50,324 nucleotides of DNA from Candidatus Poseidoniales archaeon. GTDB taxonomy: Archaea > Thermoplasmatota > Poseidoniia > Poseidoniales > Poseidoniaceae. A program made the position numbers and the translations under genes. Under the pieces are notes generated by a model. It saw nothing but the letters and a program-made list of their open reading frames with translations. It was not told where the DNA came from and did no database searches. The DNA lies in the NCBI GenBank assembly GCA_003602475.1, contig QQSC01000013.1, forward strand, positions 1 to 50,324, given 5' to 3'. Below are positions 42,109-50,324 of the stretch, piece by piece (within the stretch, counting starts at the first letter, position 1; every line of letters starts with the position of its first letter).

Positions 42109-45100
42109 ATGGGTAAGGCAGCGTGGTTGGTTCTGCTGCTGCTCGTACCTTTCCCCGCAGCACCGCCGACGGCACAACCCGCCCAGCAGGACAACCTCGG
42201 TACGACGTGGGTTCTTGACCTCGGTGAAGACGTGTGGACGGTTACCGATTGGACGAATCTCGTAGACCAAGGGCATCAACCCCTGCGCCACCTCTCACCT
42301 CACCTTCTCCTCACATGGACCGAAGGGACAGAACCCGTTGATGTCGGTGGAATCGGGGTTGAACGAGCGCCCCCTGTTCAATGGCGAAGCGGTCTTGCTG
42401 CACCATCCATCGGTGAACACATCGCATTGCGAATCGTCCTTGAACCGTATTTGCCGGCGAACGTCAAGCTGACCATTGGTGAACTTCTCTCGGCTCATGG
42501 CCACCTTGTGGGCGAGGGCTTGGACACGCAACACCCTCTGGCTTCCATCGTCACCTTGGAACTTCGCGAACGTGTCGTTCTCTCCGATTTTGAGTTGCCC
42601 GGTGTGGCCTGGGTTGAACCCGTCCTGTCAACAACCGCTCGCAACGGTCTGTCTGCGTCTCTCAGCGAGCACGGCTCAATGAATGAACATCCGTTTTGGA
42701 ACATGGGTTTGGATGGAACGGGTGTGGTCTTGGGGGTTGCCGACAGCGGGTTGGACGCCGACCATGCCTGCTTCCGAAACGCTACGGATTCTGAAGCCCT
42801 TCATGCTGATGCCGGGGCCGAGTATCCCGCGCTGGGTCGTGTTGGCCCAGATCATCGAAAAATCCTGATCCTCAACACCACCATTGACGGCAACGACACG
42901 CCCGGCCACACCGATTACCGGCACGGGACCCACGTGGCTGGTACGTTGGTTTGCAGGGACGTGCAGAGCGAACGCAATGCAGAGGAGCCCACAAATGGAA
43001 GCGCCTTGGCCCACGGGGCAACCCTGGTGTTCCAGGACATTGTGAACGAAGACGGCTGGAATCCGCCTCCTGTTGACGAATTGCTCGTTGAAGCGTCCCG
43101 AGCCGGTGCCATTGTCCACTCAAATTCGTGGGGGGACGACACCACGGCATACACCGCAAGAACGGGTTTGTTTGACGCTTATGCTGTCGCCGTTCCTTGG
43201 TCGCTGGCGTTTGTTGCTCCGGGCAATGCTGGGGAAGGTGTCCTCGAGCCCGCCAATGGCCGAAACGTCGTTGCGGTCAGTGCGACATCAAAATCCCTCG
43301 ATCCACAACGGTGGGGCGGGACGGCTTACGGGCCAACAGAAGCTGGAACCGACGGCGTGTTCCTCCTCGCCCCTGGAAAATCCATTCGATCGGCTGCTGC
43401 TGACGGCTTTCTCAACACCAACAACAACAACCTTCGATCTTCATCCGGCACGAGCATGGCCACGCCTTTGGCAGCAGGCGGAGCGGGTGTGATTCAGCAA
43501 ATGTACGAGCAGGGCTGGATTTTGGGTACTCGGGAATTGACGACGGAGCAATCGGCCAGCACCCTTGCACCATCATGGTCGAACACCGACGACATCACCG
43601 TCCGATTGGGCCAAGGATTCACGCCTTCAGGTGCCTTGCTGAGAGCCACACTCGCATTGGCCACCACGCCTTTGAGCGAGGAACACCGCAACGGGGGAGA
43701 TGGGGGCGATGAGTGGCGTACACCCTACGACGGCTGGGGTGTCCTGAATCTGAGCCGAGTGTTCAACCCGGCAGACCTGCAACACAACACCACGGCTTCC
43801 CCAAATCTTTGGATACACGACAGTTTTCGACTTAACGGATCTCACGATGAGTGGGTCGCTACACACCTCACAAACGCCAGCAACGTCACTTCGATTGCTT
43901 CCACACCATGGTACGGCGAAGACGCTGCGGGCCCCTTTCTTCAAACCGGCGACCGGTGGGAACGGCGCTTTACACCTGTAGATGATGAAGACGTCCGAAT
44001 TCGAATGGCCTTTCCAGCCAAACCCGAACCCATGATGGTGGACGACCTTCAACTCAAGGTGAGGTTGGACGACGGTAGGGTGTTGTTGGGAGACCGCTCC
44101 CAAAGCAACGGTACGCCAACGGTGTTTTCCTCGACCATCAACACGGGCAACTTTGATTTGTTTCCATCCACCAACGAGACGACCATTGGGCTGAACATTC
44201 CCGCCTCCATGCTTCACAACGCCACACATTTTGATGTGGAGGTTGTTGCGCGGTTTGTTGCCCACGGCAACCTCACGGGAGCCGTTGGTTTGGGCGGAGA
44301 TGCGACCGGATTTGCCCTCGTGGTGCAGGGGGTGGACCGTGACAGCAACGACCACGGTGACGATGACCTTGATGGTGTGGCCAACATTGACGATCTGTGT
44401 CCTGACGAACAGGCCATCATCGATGATCAAGACGGTGACGGGTGTCTTGATGACGACGATCAAGATGGAATTCCTAACGTCGCTGATGATTGCCCCGACC
44501 ACTCCGCCATCGGCTTTGATGTCGACAACAACGGATGTTTGGACGATAGCGATGGTGACGGTGTTACCGATGAGGGAGATGCGTGCGTGACACCCGATCT
44601 AAACTGGCCCGTTGACAGCACGGGCTGCTACCCCGTGGACCGAGCCGCTGTCGTCTCAAACATCATGGCACCTCGAAACGATTCTGTCATTGAATCCGTG
44701 TTGAACATTGGATGGGCAGTGGTTGACCAGGACGGTGATTCGGTGAGCATTGAAGTGCAGATTCGCACACACAAAGGGGCTCAAACCAACCTTACCTCAT
44801 ACAGCAGTGTTGTGAACGCCACTTCTGCGCCCACCAACGGGTCGTGTCGTTGGCTCATCCCCGACGATTTACCTCCCTTTACTCAATACGACCAAACCTA
44901 CGACGTGGTGATGGTGGTTCGTACATTGAACGCTTCTCCTGCGGCAGTTCGGCTTCCTTCTGAAACGGTGATCGCCACCAACCTCACCCTGAACCATGTT
45001 GAGGACGAACCGATTCCCTTGCCCACATCATCCAGCGATGCGGGGTTGAGCATGGTTCTTCTCACGCTCGTGGCGATGGGCGCTGGCGTCCTGACCGTTC

Positions 45101-45189
45101 GGTTCGTGACTCGAGGGAAAAAGGAGTCATCAAATGAGAATGTCAAGCCGCCATTTGCTGTTCAAAGAGCCAATGGCCAGCAGAACTGA
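42109..45189 (+). CDS. secreted subtilisin-like serine protease with TSP3-type calcium repeats
   Basis: 1026 residues. A signal peptide (1-~22) and a prodomain-like region precede the S8 catalytic core, with D212 (VADSGLD), H272 (RHGTHVAG), the oxyanion-hole N373 (APGNAG) and S449 (SSGTSMATPL). A beta-rich region follows. Residues ~745-830 hold acidic thrombospondin type 3-like calcium repeats (DDDLDGVANIDDLCPDE, DGDGCLDDDDQDGIPN and so on). A further domain and one membrane helix near residue 980 end in a basic tail, so the protease is held at the cell surface. It likely breaks down proteins as food. Confidence 0.92.
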   Translation: MGKAAWLVLLLLVPFPAAPPTAQPAQQDNLGTTWVLDLGEDVWTVTDWTNLVDQGHQPLRHLSPHLLLTWTEGTEPVDVGGIGVERAPPVQWRSGLAAPSIGEHIALRIVLEPYLPANVKLTIGELLSAHGHLVGEGLDTQHPLASIVTLELRERVVLSDFELPGVAWVEPVLSTTARNGLSASLSEHGSMNEHPFWNMGLDGTGVVLGVADSGLDADHACFRNATDSEALHADAGAEYPALGRVGPDHRKILILNTTIDGNDTPGHTDYRHGTHVAGTLVCRDVQSERNAEEPTNGSALAHGATLVFQDIVNEDGWNPPPVDELLVEASRAGAIVHSNSWGDDTTAYTARTGLFDAYAVAVPWSLAFVAPGNAGEGVLEPANGRNVVAVSATSKSLDPQRWGGTAYGPTEAGTDGVFLLAPGKSIRSAAADGFLNTNNNNLRSSSGTSMATPLAAGGAGVIQQMYEQGWILGTRELTTEQSASTLAPSWSNTDDITVRLGQGFTPSGALLRATLALATTPLSEEHRNGGDGGDEWRTPYDGWGVLNLSRVFNPADLQHNTTASPNLWIHDSFRLNGSHDEWVATHLTNASNVTSIASTPWYGEDAAGPFLQTGDRWERRFTPVDDEDVRIRMAFPAKPEPMMVDDLQLKVRLDDGRVLLGDRSQSNGTPTVFSSTINTGNFDLFPSTNETTIGLNIPASMLHNATHFDVEVVARFVAHGNLTGAVGLGGDATGFALVVQGVDRDSNDHGDDDLDGVANIDDLCPDEQAIIDDQDGDGCLDDDDQDGIPNVADDCPDHSAIGFDVDNNGCLDDSDGDGVTDEGDACVTPDLNWPVDSTGCYPVDRAAVVSNIMAPRNDSVIESVLNIGWAVVDQDGDSVSIEVQIRTHKGAQTNLTSYSSVVNATSAPTNGSCRWLIPDDLPPFTQYDQTYDVVMVVRTLNASPAAVRLPSETVIATNLTLNHVEDEPIPLPTSSSDAGLSMVLLTLVAMGAGVLTVRFVTRGKKESSNENVKPPFAVQRANGQQN

Positions 45190-45250
45190 GACGGTTTTTG
45201 TGACGAATCGGTGAGGTCAACCTTGAAGTCACATGGCATGGTGGAAGAGT

Positions 45251-45267
45251 CATCCGGACCCCGGATG
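45251..45267. repeat. inverted repeat CATCCGG-ACC-CCGGATG before the actin-like gene
   Basis: A perfect 7-base stem with a 3-base loop. It lies 11-27 bases before the ATG at 45278, and its right arm touches the GGTGA ribosome site of that gene. It may hide the site as a hairpin, or be a repressor site. Confidence 0.5.
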
Positions 45268-45277
45268 GTGAACGACC

Positions 45278-46282
45278 ATGAGTGAGCGCTTGTATGTTGG
45301 AATCGACCTTGGAACTTATCAATCAACCATCGCTTCCAGCGCTGGAAAAATGCACACTGTGGAAACCGTTGTCGGACGACCAAAAGATCCGGTGGCTCGA
45401 AACTTCCTCGGCCGTGACGTGTTGTTTGGCGACGATGCTCTCAAGAACAAGCTCGCATGCAACCTTTACCGCCCCATGGCCGCCGGTGTTGCACAGGACG
45501 ATGAAGGCAACTTGGCCGCTGCCAAGGCCTTTGTTTCCCACCTTCTCGAGACCGTTGACCCAGAAGAATTCGATGAAGTCCTCGGCGTCATCTGCTCCCC
45601 AAGCCACGTTTCATTCACGGACAAGTCCAACCTTGTGGCGACCCTCCGAGGCCAAGTCAACGCCATCATGGTCGTGACCGAGCCCTTCGCCACCGCTTAC
45701 GGCATCGAAGAAATCGCTGGTTCAATCGTGGTTGACATCGGAGCAGGCACCACCGACATCGCTCGTGTGTACGGAACATTCCCCACCGACGAAGACCAAC
45801 TGACCATCACCGAAGCCGGCGATTGGCTCGACCTTGAACTGATGAAGTTGATCAGCAAGAAATTCACCGGTGCACAAATCACCAAAGACATGGTTCGCAA
45901 GTGGAAGGAAGCCTCTTCCTATGTCGGTGGCGACGTTCAGGAAGTCACCGTTGAACTGTCCGTTGAAGGAAAGCGACAAATCGTCGACATTGGCGACCTC
46001 ATCCAGGAAGCTTGCGATTTGATCATGCCCAAGATTGGTAACGCCATCAAGAAAATTGTTGCCGGCGCCGACCCTGAGTACCAGCCCATCCTCCGCAACA
46101 ACATCATCCTGTCCGGCGGAGGTTCCCTCATTCAGGGCTGTGCCGACCGAATCGCATCCGAAATCGCCGATATTGGCGACGTTCGTGTGTGGTGCGTTGA
46201 AGACGCCATCAACTCCGTGGCCATTGGTGCCCTGAAGTTGGCCTCCGAGATGCCCGACGACATGTACACCGCAATCAACTGA
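45278..46282 (+). CDS. MamK/MreB-like actin-family filament protein
   Basis: 334 residues of the actin ATPase fold. Phosphate-1 is VGIDLGT (residues 7-13), phosphate-2 is VVDIGAGTTD (151-160), and the adenosine motif is LSGGGSLIQG near residue 278. The region VVGRPKDPVARNFLGRDVLFGD and the run TFPTDEDQLTITEAG resemble MamK, the actin that aligns magnetosomes, more than ordinary MreB, as far as I recall these sequences. No magnetosome gene is near. A GGTGA site precedes the ATG. A coiled-coil gene follows on the same strand. Likely role: cytoplasmic filament for cell shape, division or placing of cell structures. Confidence 0.88.
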   Translation: MSERLYVGIDLGTYQSTIASSAGKMHTVETVVGRPKDPVARNFLGRDVLFGDDALKNKLACNLYRPMAAGVAQDDEGNLAAAKAFVSHLLETVDPEEFDEVLGVICSPSHVSFTDKSNLVATLRGQVNAIMVVTEPFATAYGIEEIAGSIVVDIGAGTTDIARVYGTFPTDEDQLTITEAGDWLDLELMKLISKKFTGAQITKDMVRKWKEASSYVGGDVQEVTVELSVEGKRQIVDIGDLIQEACDLIMPKIGNAIKKIVAGADPEYQPILRNNIILSGGGSLIQGCADRIASEIADIGDVRVWCVEDAINSVAIGALKLASEMPDDMYTAIN

Positions 46283-46374
46283 TTCGGCGAAGTGACAGTG
46301 AGCCCAAACCAGCCCCCTCAGTGGGCGTCACCGCGGGAAGGTTCAAGTGCAGTCAATTTGGCATCGTTGCTCGT

Positions 46375-47637
46375 ATGGCGATTGAAAGTGCTTCACCCAA
46401 CAACGGTCGTGGGCTCGGTTCAGCCAACGATGAACGCGCTGCCCTAGAGGGGATGCTCAAGGGATACCCTGTCAACCAGCTGGTGGAAGAGGTCCTTGTG
46501 GCATGGGACGAGTTGGCTCGCCGCAACGAGGAACTCGTCGTTGTCAAGCAACGACTGCGCGTCCTCGAACTGGATTTGGCCGAACGCCAAGACACGATGG
46601 CTCCCGAACTCGCACGACTGAACGAAGCAGAAAATGAACTGGGCGACGCGTTGGCCAAGATCACCCATCTCGAACGGGTTGTCGCTGACACCCGAGATGA
46701 ACTGGCCGCTCAACAATCCTCACTCTCGCATCAAGAGCGGGAAGACATGACCCGGGAAGTGGCCCAACTACGGGACCTGACCGCTCAACAAAACGAAGTG
46801 ATCGGTGAAATGGAAGGGCGCGTCACGCAAATGGTGAGTGCCTTGGAACGCGCCGCTGAAGCCGGATTAACATCGGTCACGGCAGACGAAGTCAGAGCTC
46901 TCAAGCATCAGGTCGACGAGACTCAACGTCAACTGGACGTTGAAAAGGCGGCGGCTGAGGCCCTTGAAGAAGAGCGGCAGCGGCTTCGAGACATCGCTGA
47001 CCGGCTCCGAGGCTTGCTTGACGCCAGAGACCGGCGCCTTGGGGAATTGGAAGAACAACTTGAACGTGTGATGCAAGGTCCTCGTTCGGTCTCCGCTGAA
47101 CACGATTACCTCGTCGAACAAATTGAAGATTTGAAGCGCCGTTTGCTGGAGCGAAACAGAGAATATGAGTCCCTTCGGCGTCGAGAACGACGGCTCCACA
47201 ACGATGTGTTTGAGCGCGACGAGCGTTTGCAACAAATGAGCCTCACCATGACCGACATCGAAGCGGCCCTGCAAGACAGAATGGCTGAACTTCGAGAAAT
47301 GGAAGGCCAACGTGCTACGATGGAACACGAGCTCAACAGCGCTCGACGGAACGAACGTACTCGCGAAGTGGTTGGACGCGTGTTCACGGACTCTCTCTCC
47401 CTCGTTCGCGGACACGAAAGTCGTGAACTGAAGCGAGAACTCTACGCTCGTTCACCTGACCTCGAGCGAACCATCAAGGCCCCCACCGCTGAAGACATGG
47501 CTACTTTGGCCAGTGGTGAAGAAATTGAACTGGCTACAGAGGAAACCGTCATTGAACCGGGCATGAACGTTGACGATGTTCGCCCACCGTCTCCCGGAGG
47601 CACCGGGGACCCGGTCATGGAAGATCACGACGAGTGA
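46375..47637 (+). CDS. long coiled-coil protein, 420 aa, next to the actin-like gene
   Basis: Residues ~40-330 form a nearly unbroken coiled coil rich in Glu, Arg, Leu and Gln. A short N-terminal region precedes it (LEGMLKGYPVNQLVEEVL). A less regular acidic C-terminus follows (ATLASGEEIELATEET) ending in DHDE. There is no membrane segment. No named family. It starts 92 bases after the actin-like gene on the same strand and may be its filament partner or cross-linker. A GTG at 46321 would extend it by 18 residues. Its end overlaps the convergent GGGP synthase gene by 13 bases. Confidence 0.75.
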   Translation: MAIESASPNNGRGLGSANDERAALEGMLKGYPVNQLVEEVLVAWDELARRNEELVVVKQRLRVLELDLAERQDTMAPELARLNEAENELGDALAKITHLERVVADTRDELAAQQSSLSHQEREDMTREVAQLRDLTAQQNEVIGEMEGRVTQMVSALERAAEAGLTSVTADEVRALKHQVDETQRQLDVEKAAAEALEEERQRLRDIADRLRGLLDARDRRLGELEEQLERVMQGPRSVSAEHDYLVEQIEDLKRRLLERNREYESLRRRERRLHNDVFERDERLQQMSLTMTDIEAALQDRMAELREMEGQRATMEHELNSARRNERTREVVGRVFTDSLSLVRGHESRELKRELYARSPDLERTIKAPTAEDMATLASGEEIELATEETVIEPGMNVDDVRPPSPGGTGDPVMEDHDE

Positions 47638-48449
47638 ACGGCCGAGCAGGCATTCACCATGGCGGCCAGATGTGCTCGAAGCGTATCGAGGTCCTCCGCC
47701 TCTTCAGTAATCGTACCCGTCACAACCCAATCCGCTCCTGCCGAAACCGCACGATGGATGTCCTCTGGTGTCCGTAGGCCTCCACCAACCATCAACGCGA
47801 GGTCGCTGACCGTTCGGGCTTCTCGAATCAAATCGGGATGGACAGGGTGTTGAGCACCGCTTCCTGCCTCCAAATACAGCAATGAAAAGCCGTACATTCG
47901 TGCACAGAGCGCATAGTCTCTGGCCAGCGATGTGTCCTCGGGTTGAAGCAATTCAGCCGCTCCGACTTCTCCAACGCGCCCCCCGGGTGCGCACACCACG
48001 TATCCCGTTGGGATGGCTTCGACCCCGAACCGTTCAATGTATGGGGCACCGCGAACCTGTTCTCCGACCAGGAACGTTCGTTTGGTTGAATTCATGAGCA
48101 TCATGAACGTGATGGCGTCTGCTGCTGGAGAAAGAGCATGGGCGCCACCGGGGAACAACACCACCGGCACATCCCAGCGCAGTTCATCGGCATCGGGGTC
48201 TTGACTGGAGGCAAACATCCGGAGTTCCAAGGCCTCCTGAATGGCCGTGCACGTGGCATGGACCACATCGTCAGGTGTGTCGGTTGAGCCGCCGACAAAG
48301 ATCATCGCAGAACCGCATTCCACCGCAACCATGGCTCGTTGAGCGGCCACATCCGGGTGTTGCTTTGCAGGGTCGATGAGCGTCACATGTCGAGCCCCTT
48401 GAGCGGTGTCCATCACGCGATGCAACACCGTGGCTTCGGTCGTGTTCAT
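47625..48449 (-). CDS. geranylgeranylglyceryl phosphate synthase
   Basis: 274 residues. It joins sn-glycerol-1-phosphate to geranylgeranyl diphosphate, the first step of archaeal ether lipids. Family motifs are HVTLIDPAKQHP at the N-terminus, AMIFVGGSTDT, VVLFPGG, PTGYVVCAPGGRVGEVG, SLLYLEAGSGA and VGGGLRTPEDI, forming the TIM barrel with its phosphate-binding loops. It is somewhat longer than the usual 230-255 residues. The ATG at 48449 is preferred; a frame extension adds nine basic residues. It is divergent from the ABC exporter. Confidence 0.94.
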   Translation of the reverse strand: MNTTEATVLHRVMDTAQGARHVTLIDPAKQHPDVAAQRAMVAVECGSAMIFVGGSTDTPDDVVHATCTAIQEALELRMFASSQDPDADELRWDVPVVLFPGGAHALSPAADAITFMMLMNSTKRTFLVGEQVRGAPYIERFGVEAIPTGYVVCAPGGRVGEVGAAELLQPEDTSLARDYALCARMYGFSLLYLEAGSGAQHPVHPDLIREARTVSDLALMVGGGLRTPEDIHRAVSAGADWVVTGTITEEAEDLDTLRAHLAAMVNACSAVHSS

Positions 48450-48538
48450 GCCCGTAGTGCGTCGCCGTCGGAGCATAGGCGTTGCCCTCGTCGCTTACGA
48501 ATGCGAGGCTTCTCAAAGTCCCAACTCTTGGAGGGGTC

Positions 48539-50320
48539 ATGGGTGAGGAAGGTCCCTTTCGACGTCTTGTCACTTACATGCGCCCACACAGGCCAACCAT
48601 TCGACTGGCGGCCTTCTGTTCGGTCTTCAATAAATTCTGGGATTTGGCACCACCGCTGCTCATCGGTTTGGCCGTTGACGTTGTTGTTCAGCGAGAGGAT
48701 TCCTTCTTGGCGAGTCTCGGGCTGATCGACCCGTGGCATCAACTGGTGCTTCTTTCGGTACTGACCTTTCTCATATGGGGTCTTGAATCTCTGTTCGAAT
48801 TTTTTTACGGCGTCCTGTGGCGCAACCTTGCGCAAACCGTTCAGCATCAAATGCGCCTTGACACGTTCACTCATGTCCAAGGGCAAAGCATGTCGTGGTT
48901 TGATGAACGTCAAAAGGGAGACATTCTGGCCATACTCAACGACGACATCAATCAACTTGAGCGTTTTCTCGACAAGGGAGCGAACGATCTGTTGCAGGTG
49001 ACAACGACCGTTATTGTGGTGGGTGCCGTGTTTCTGGCCATCAGTTGGCAGGTGGCCGTCTTTGCGGTTTTGCCCATTCCGGTCATCGTTTGGGGTTCCT
49101 TCAGGTACCAGCGCAACCTTGAACCTCGATATGCAGAAGTTCGGGCGGCCGCTGGAAAAATGAACGCCTTGCTGGAAAACGACCTTTCTGGCATGGCCAC
49201 GGTCCAATCCTTTACCGCTGAAGAACACGAATTAGCTCGAGTGGAAGGCCTGAGCCAAACCTACCGAGAAGCCAATCAGGCCGCCATCCGTCTGTCAGCT
49301 GCCTTCACGCCGTTGATCCGAATGGCGATTTTGGTGGGGTTCACCGCCACCCTCCTGCTTGGTGGATGGCTTACCCTCGACGGCGCCATGGCCGTTGGCG
49401 CCTATTCCGTATTGGTGTTCATGACCCAACGGCTGCTGTGGCCACTCACGCGATTGGGGGAGACCTTTGACTTGTACCAACGGGCCATGGCCTCTTCGAC
49501 CCGTATTCTTGACGTTCTTTCCTCGCCCAACGAGTTGCACCAAGGAGAGCATGTCTCCGCCAAAGAGGCCTTGACAACTGCGGACGTGACTTTTGACAAC
49601 GTGTCGTTTTCGTACACGGACCGAGAAATGCTGTTTGACGGGCTGGACTTGACCCTCAAAGGAGGCTCCACGACTGGTGTGGTGGGGTCAACAGGAGCGG
49701 GGAAAACCACACTCATGCGGATGCTGCTTCGGTTTGCTGAACCAACGGGAGGATGTGTCTCATGGGACGGAGTGCCGCTGAATCAATGGAATCTGCACAA
49801 CCTCCGTTCTTCGATGGCGTTGGTGGATCAACACATCACCCTCTTCCCCACAACCATTCTCGAAAACATTCGCTATGGGCGCTTGGATGCTACGGACGAA
49901 GAGGTCAAATCGGCATCCACCATCGCTGAGGCCACGACATTCGTCGAGGCCTTGCCCAACGGATGGGCCACCCTTGTCGGGGAAGGCGGCCACCGCCTTT
50001 CTGGGGGCCAACGGCAGCGACTTGCCATCGCTCGTGCAGTGCTGAAGGACGCCCCGTTGTTGCTGCTTGATGAAGCCACATCGGCCGTGGACAACGAAAC
50101 TGAAGCCGCACTCCAGCGGTCCATACACACCATTTCAAGGCACAGGACGACAGTTATCATCGCACACCGCCTCTCAACCGTTCGCCACGCCGATCGGATT
50201 TTGGTCTTTGAAAACGGGCATGTTGTGGAGGACGGGGCACACGAGACGTTGCTTGAGTTGAACGGAATCTACGCTCGGCTATGGGCGGTTCAAACGGGAA
50301 CCCTGCTGGCCGATGGCTGA
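48539..50320 (+). CDS. ABC exporter, fused permease and ATPase
   Basis: 593 residues. The N-terminal ~310 hold six membrane helices and the EAA-like coupling segments of the MsbA/multidrug exporter type. The ATPase domain has Walker A GSTGAGKTT near residue 383, the Q loop, signature LSGGQRQRLAIARA, Walker B LLLLDEATSAVD and the switch His in IAHRLSTV. It works as a dimer and moves a lipid, drug or peptide outward; the substrate is unknown. The ATG at 48539 has GGAGGGG four bases upstream. The stop codon lies four bases from the window edge, so the gene is complete. Confidence 0.93.
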   Translation: MGEEGPFRRLVTYMRPHRPTIRLAAFCSVFNKFWDLAPPLLIGLAVDVVVQREDSFLASLGLIDPWHQLVLLSVLTFLIWGLESLFEFFYGVLWRNLAQTVQHQMRLDTFTHVQGQSMSWFDERQKGDILAILNDDINQLERFLDKGANDLLQVTTTVIVVGAVFLAISWQVAVFAVLPIPVIVWGSFRYQRNLEPRYAEVRAAAGKMNALLENDLSGMATVQSFTAEEHELARVEGLSQTYREANQAAIRLSAAFTPLIRMAILVGFTATLLLGGWLTLDGAMAVGAYSVLVFMTQRLLWPLTRLGETFDLYQRAMASSTRILDVLSSPNELHQGEHVSAKEALTTADVTFDNVSFSYTDREMLFDGLDLTLKGGSTTGVVGSTGAGKTTLMRMLLRFAEPTGGCVSWDGVPLNQWNLHNLRSSMALVDQHITLFPTTILENIRYGRLDATDEEVKSASTIAEATTFVEALPNGWATLVGEGGHRLSGGQRQRLAIARAVLKDAPLLLLDEATSAVDNETEAALQRSIHTISRHRTTVIIAHRLSTVRHADRILVFENGHVVEDGAHETLLELNGIYARLWAVQTGTLLADG

Positions 50321-50324
50321 ACTC

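Noticed and set aside
45278-46282. Magnetosome gene cluster
   Set aside because: Only the actin resembles a magnetosome protein; no MamA, B, E, M, O, P or Q-like gene is in the window.

Overview
This window looks like a chromosomal segment of a marine planktonic archaeon of the Thermoplasmatota, most likely Marine Group II/III (Poseidoniia-like). The domain is clear from the genes: archaeal DnaG-type primase, geranylgeranylglyceryl phosphate synthase for ether lipids, ribosomal protein L18Ae next to prefoldin alpha and FtsY (a typical archaeal neighbourhood), a group II chaperonin and an Lrp/AsnC regulator. TATA-like boxes sit about 27 bases before many start codons, and GAGGTGAT-type ribosome binding sites fit an archaeal 16S 3' end. 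The narrower placement is inference from gene mix (bacterial-type PurH, multi-FAS1 and cupredoxin surface proteins). Genes are packed tightly, several convergent pairs overlap, and I see no insertion sequence, CRISPR array, rRNA or prophage.

Layout. 1-2700: a possible partial gene end, inverted repeats, an unknown protein, a GNAT acetyltransferase and a membrane protein. 2759-4059: tRNA-Cys(GCA) and a class I/II aminotransferase. 4086-6424: a tight SDR / FAD oxidoreductase / Rieske ferredoxin operon. 6510-7193: a CoA-binding-domain protein. 7180-11794: an operon-like run of surface proteins (four FAS1 domains with EF-hands, a type 1 copper domain and a PGF-CTERM-like tail; a possible HmuY-like protein; a PQQ-type sugar dehydrogenase propeller). 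11844-14827: enolase, an unknown protein, an Lrp regulator, a thioredoxin-like protein and a 32-residue cysteine-pair protein. 14870-22137: a run of large uncharacterised coiled-coil, TPR and membrane proteins. 22176-28388: DnaG, a TerB-like gene with two unknowns and MobA, then PurN, a DUF454 protein and PurH.

28458-36143, all on the minus strand, holds a sugar-type oxidoreductase, a small membrane protein, a PilT-like ATPase with a KH domain but no PIN domain, an alanine-rich membrane coiled-coil protein, an unknown 692-residue protein joined to it by a fused stop codon/ribosome site, and a divergent chaperonin. 36241-39694 carries a lipoprotein beta-propeller, a degenerate receiver-domain membrane protein and a DUF1844 protein. 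39733-42010 is the ftsY-pfdA-rpl18a cluster. 42109-50320 holds a calcium-repeat subtilase, a MamK/MreB-like actin followed by a long coiled-coil protein, GGGP synthase and an ABC exporter.

The strongest leads for new biology are the MamK-like actin with its coiled-coil neighbour (45278-47637) and the membrane protein / 692-residue protein / chaperonin set (28458-33342). The coiled-coil/TPR block (14870-22137) is a third.
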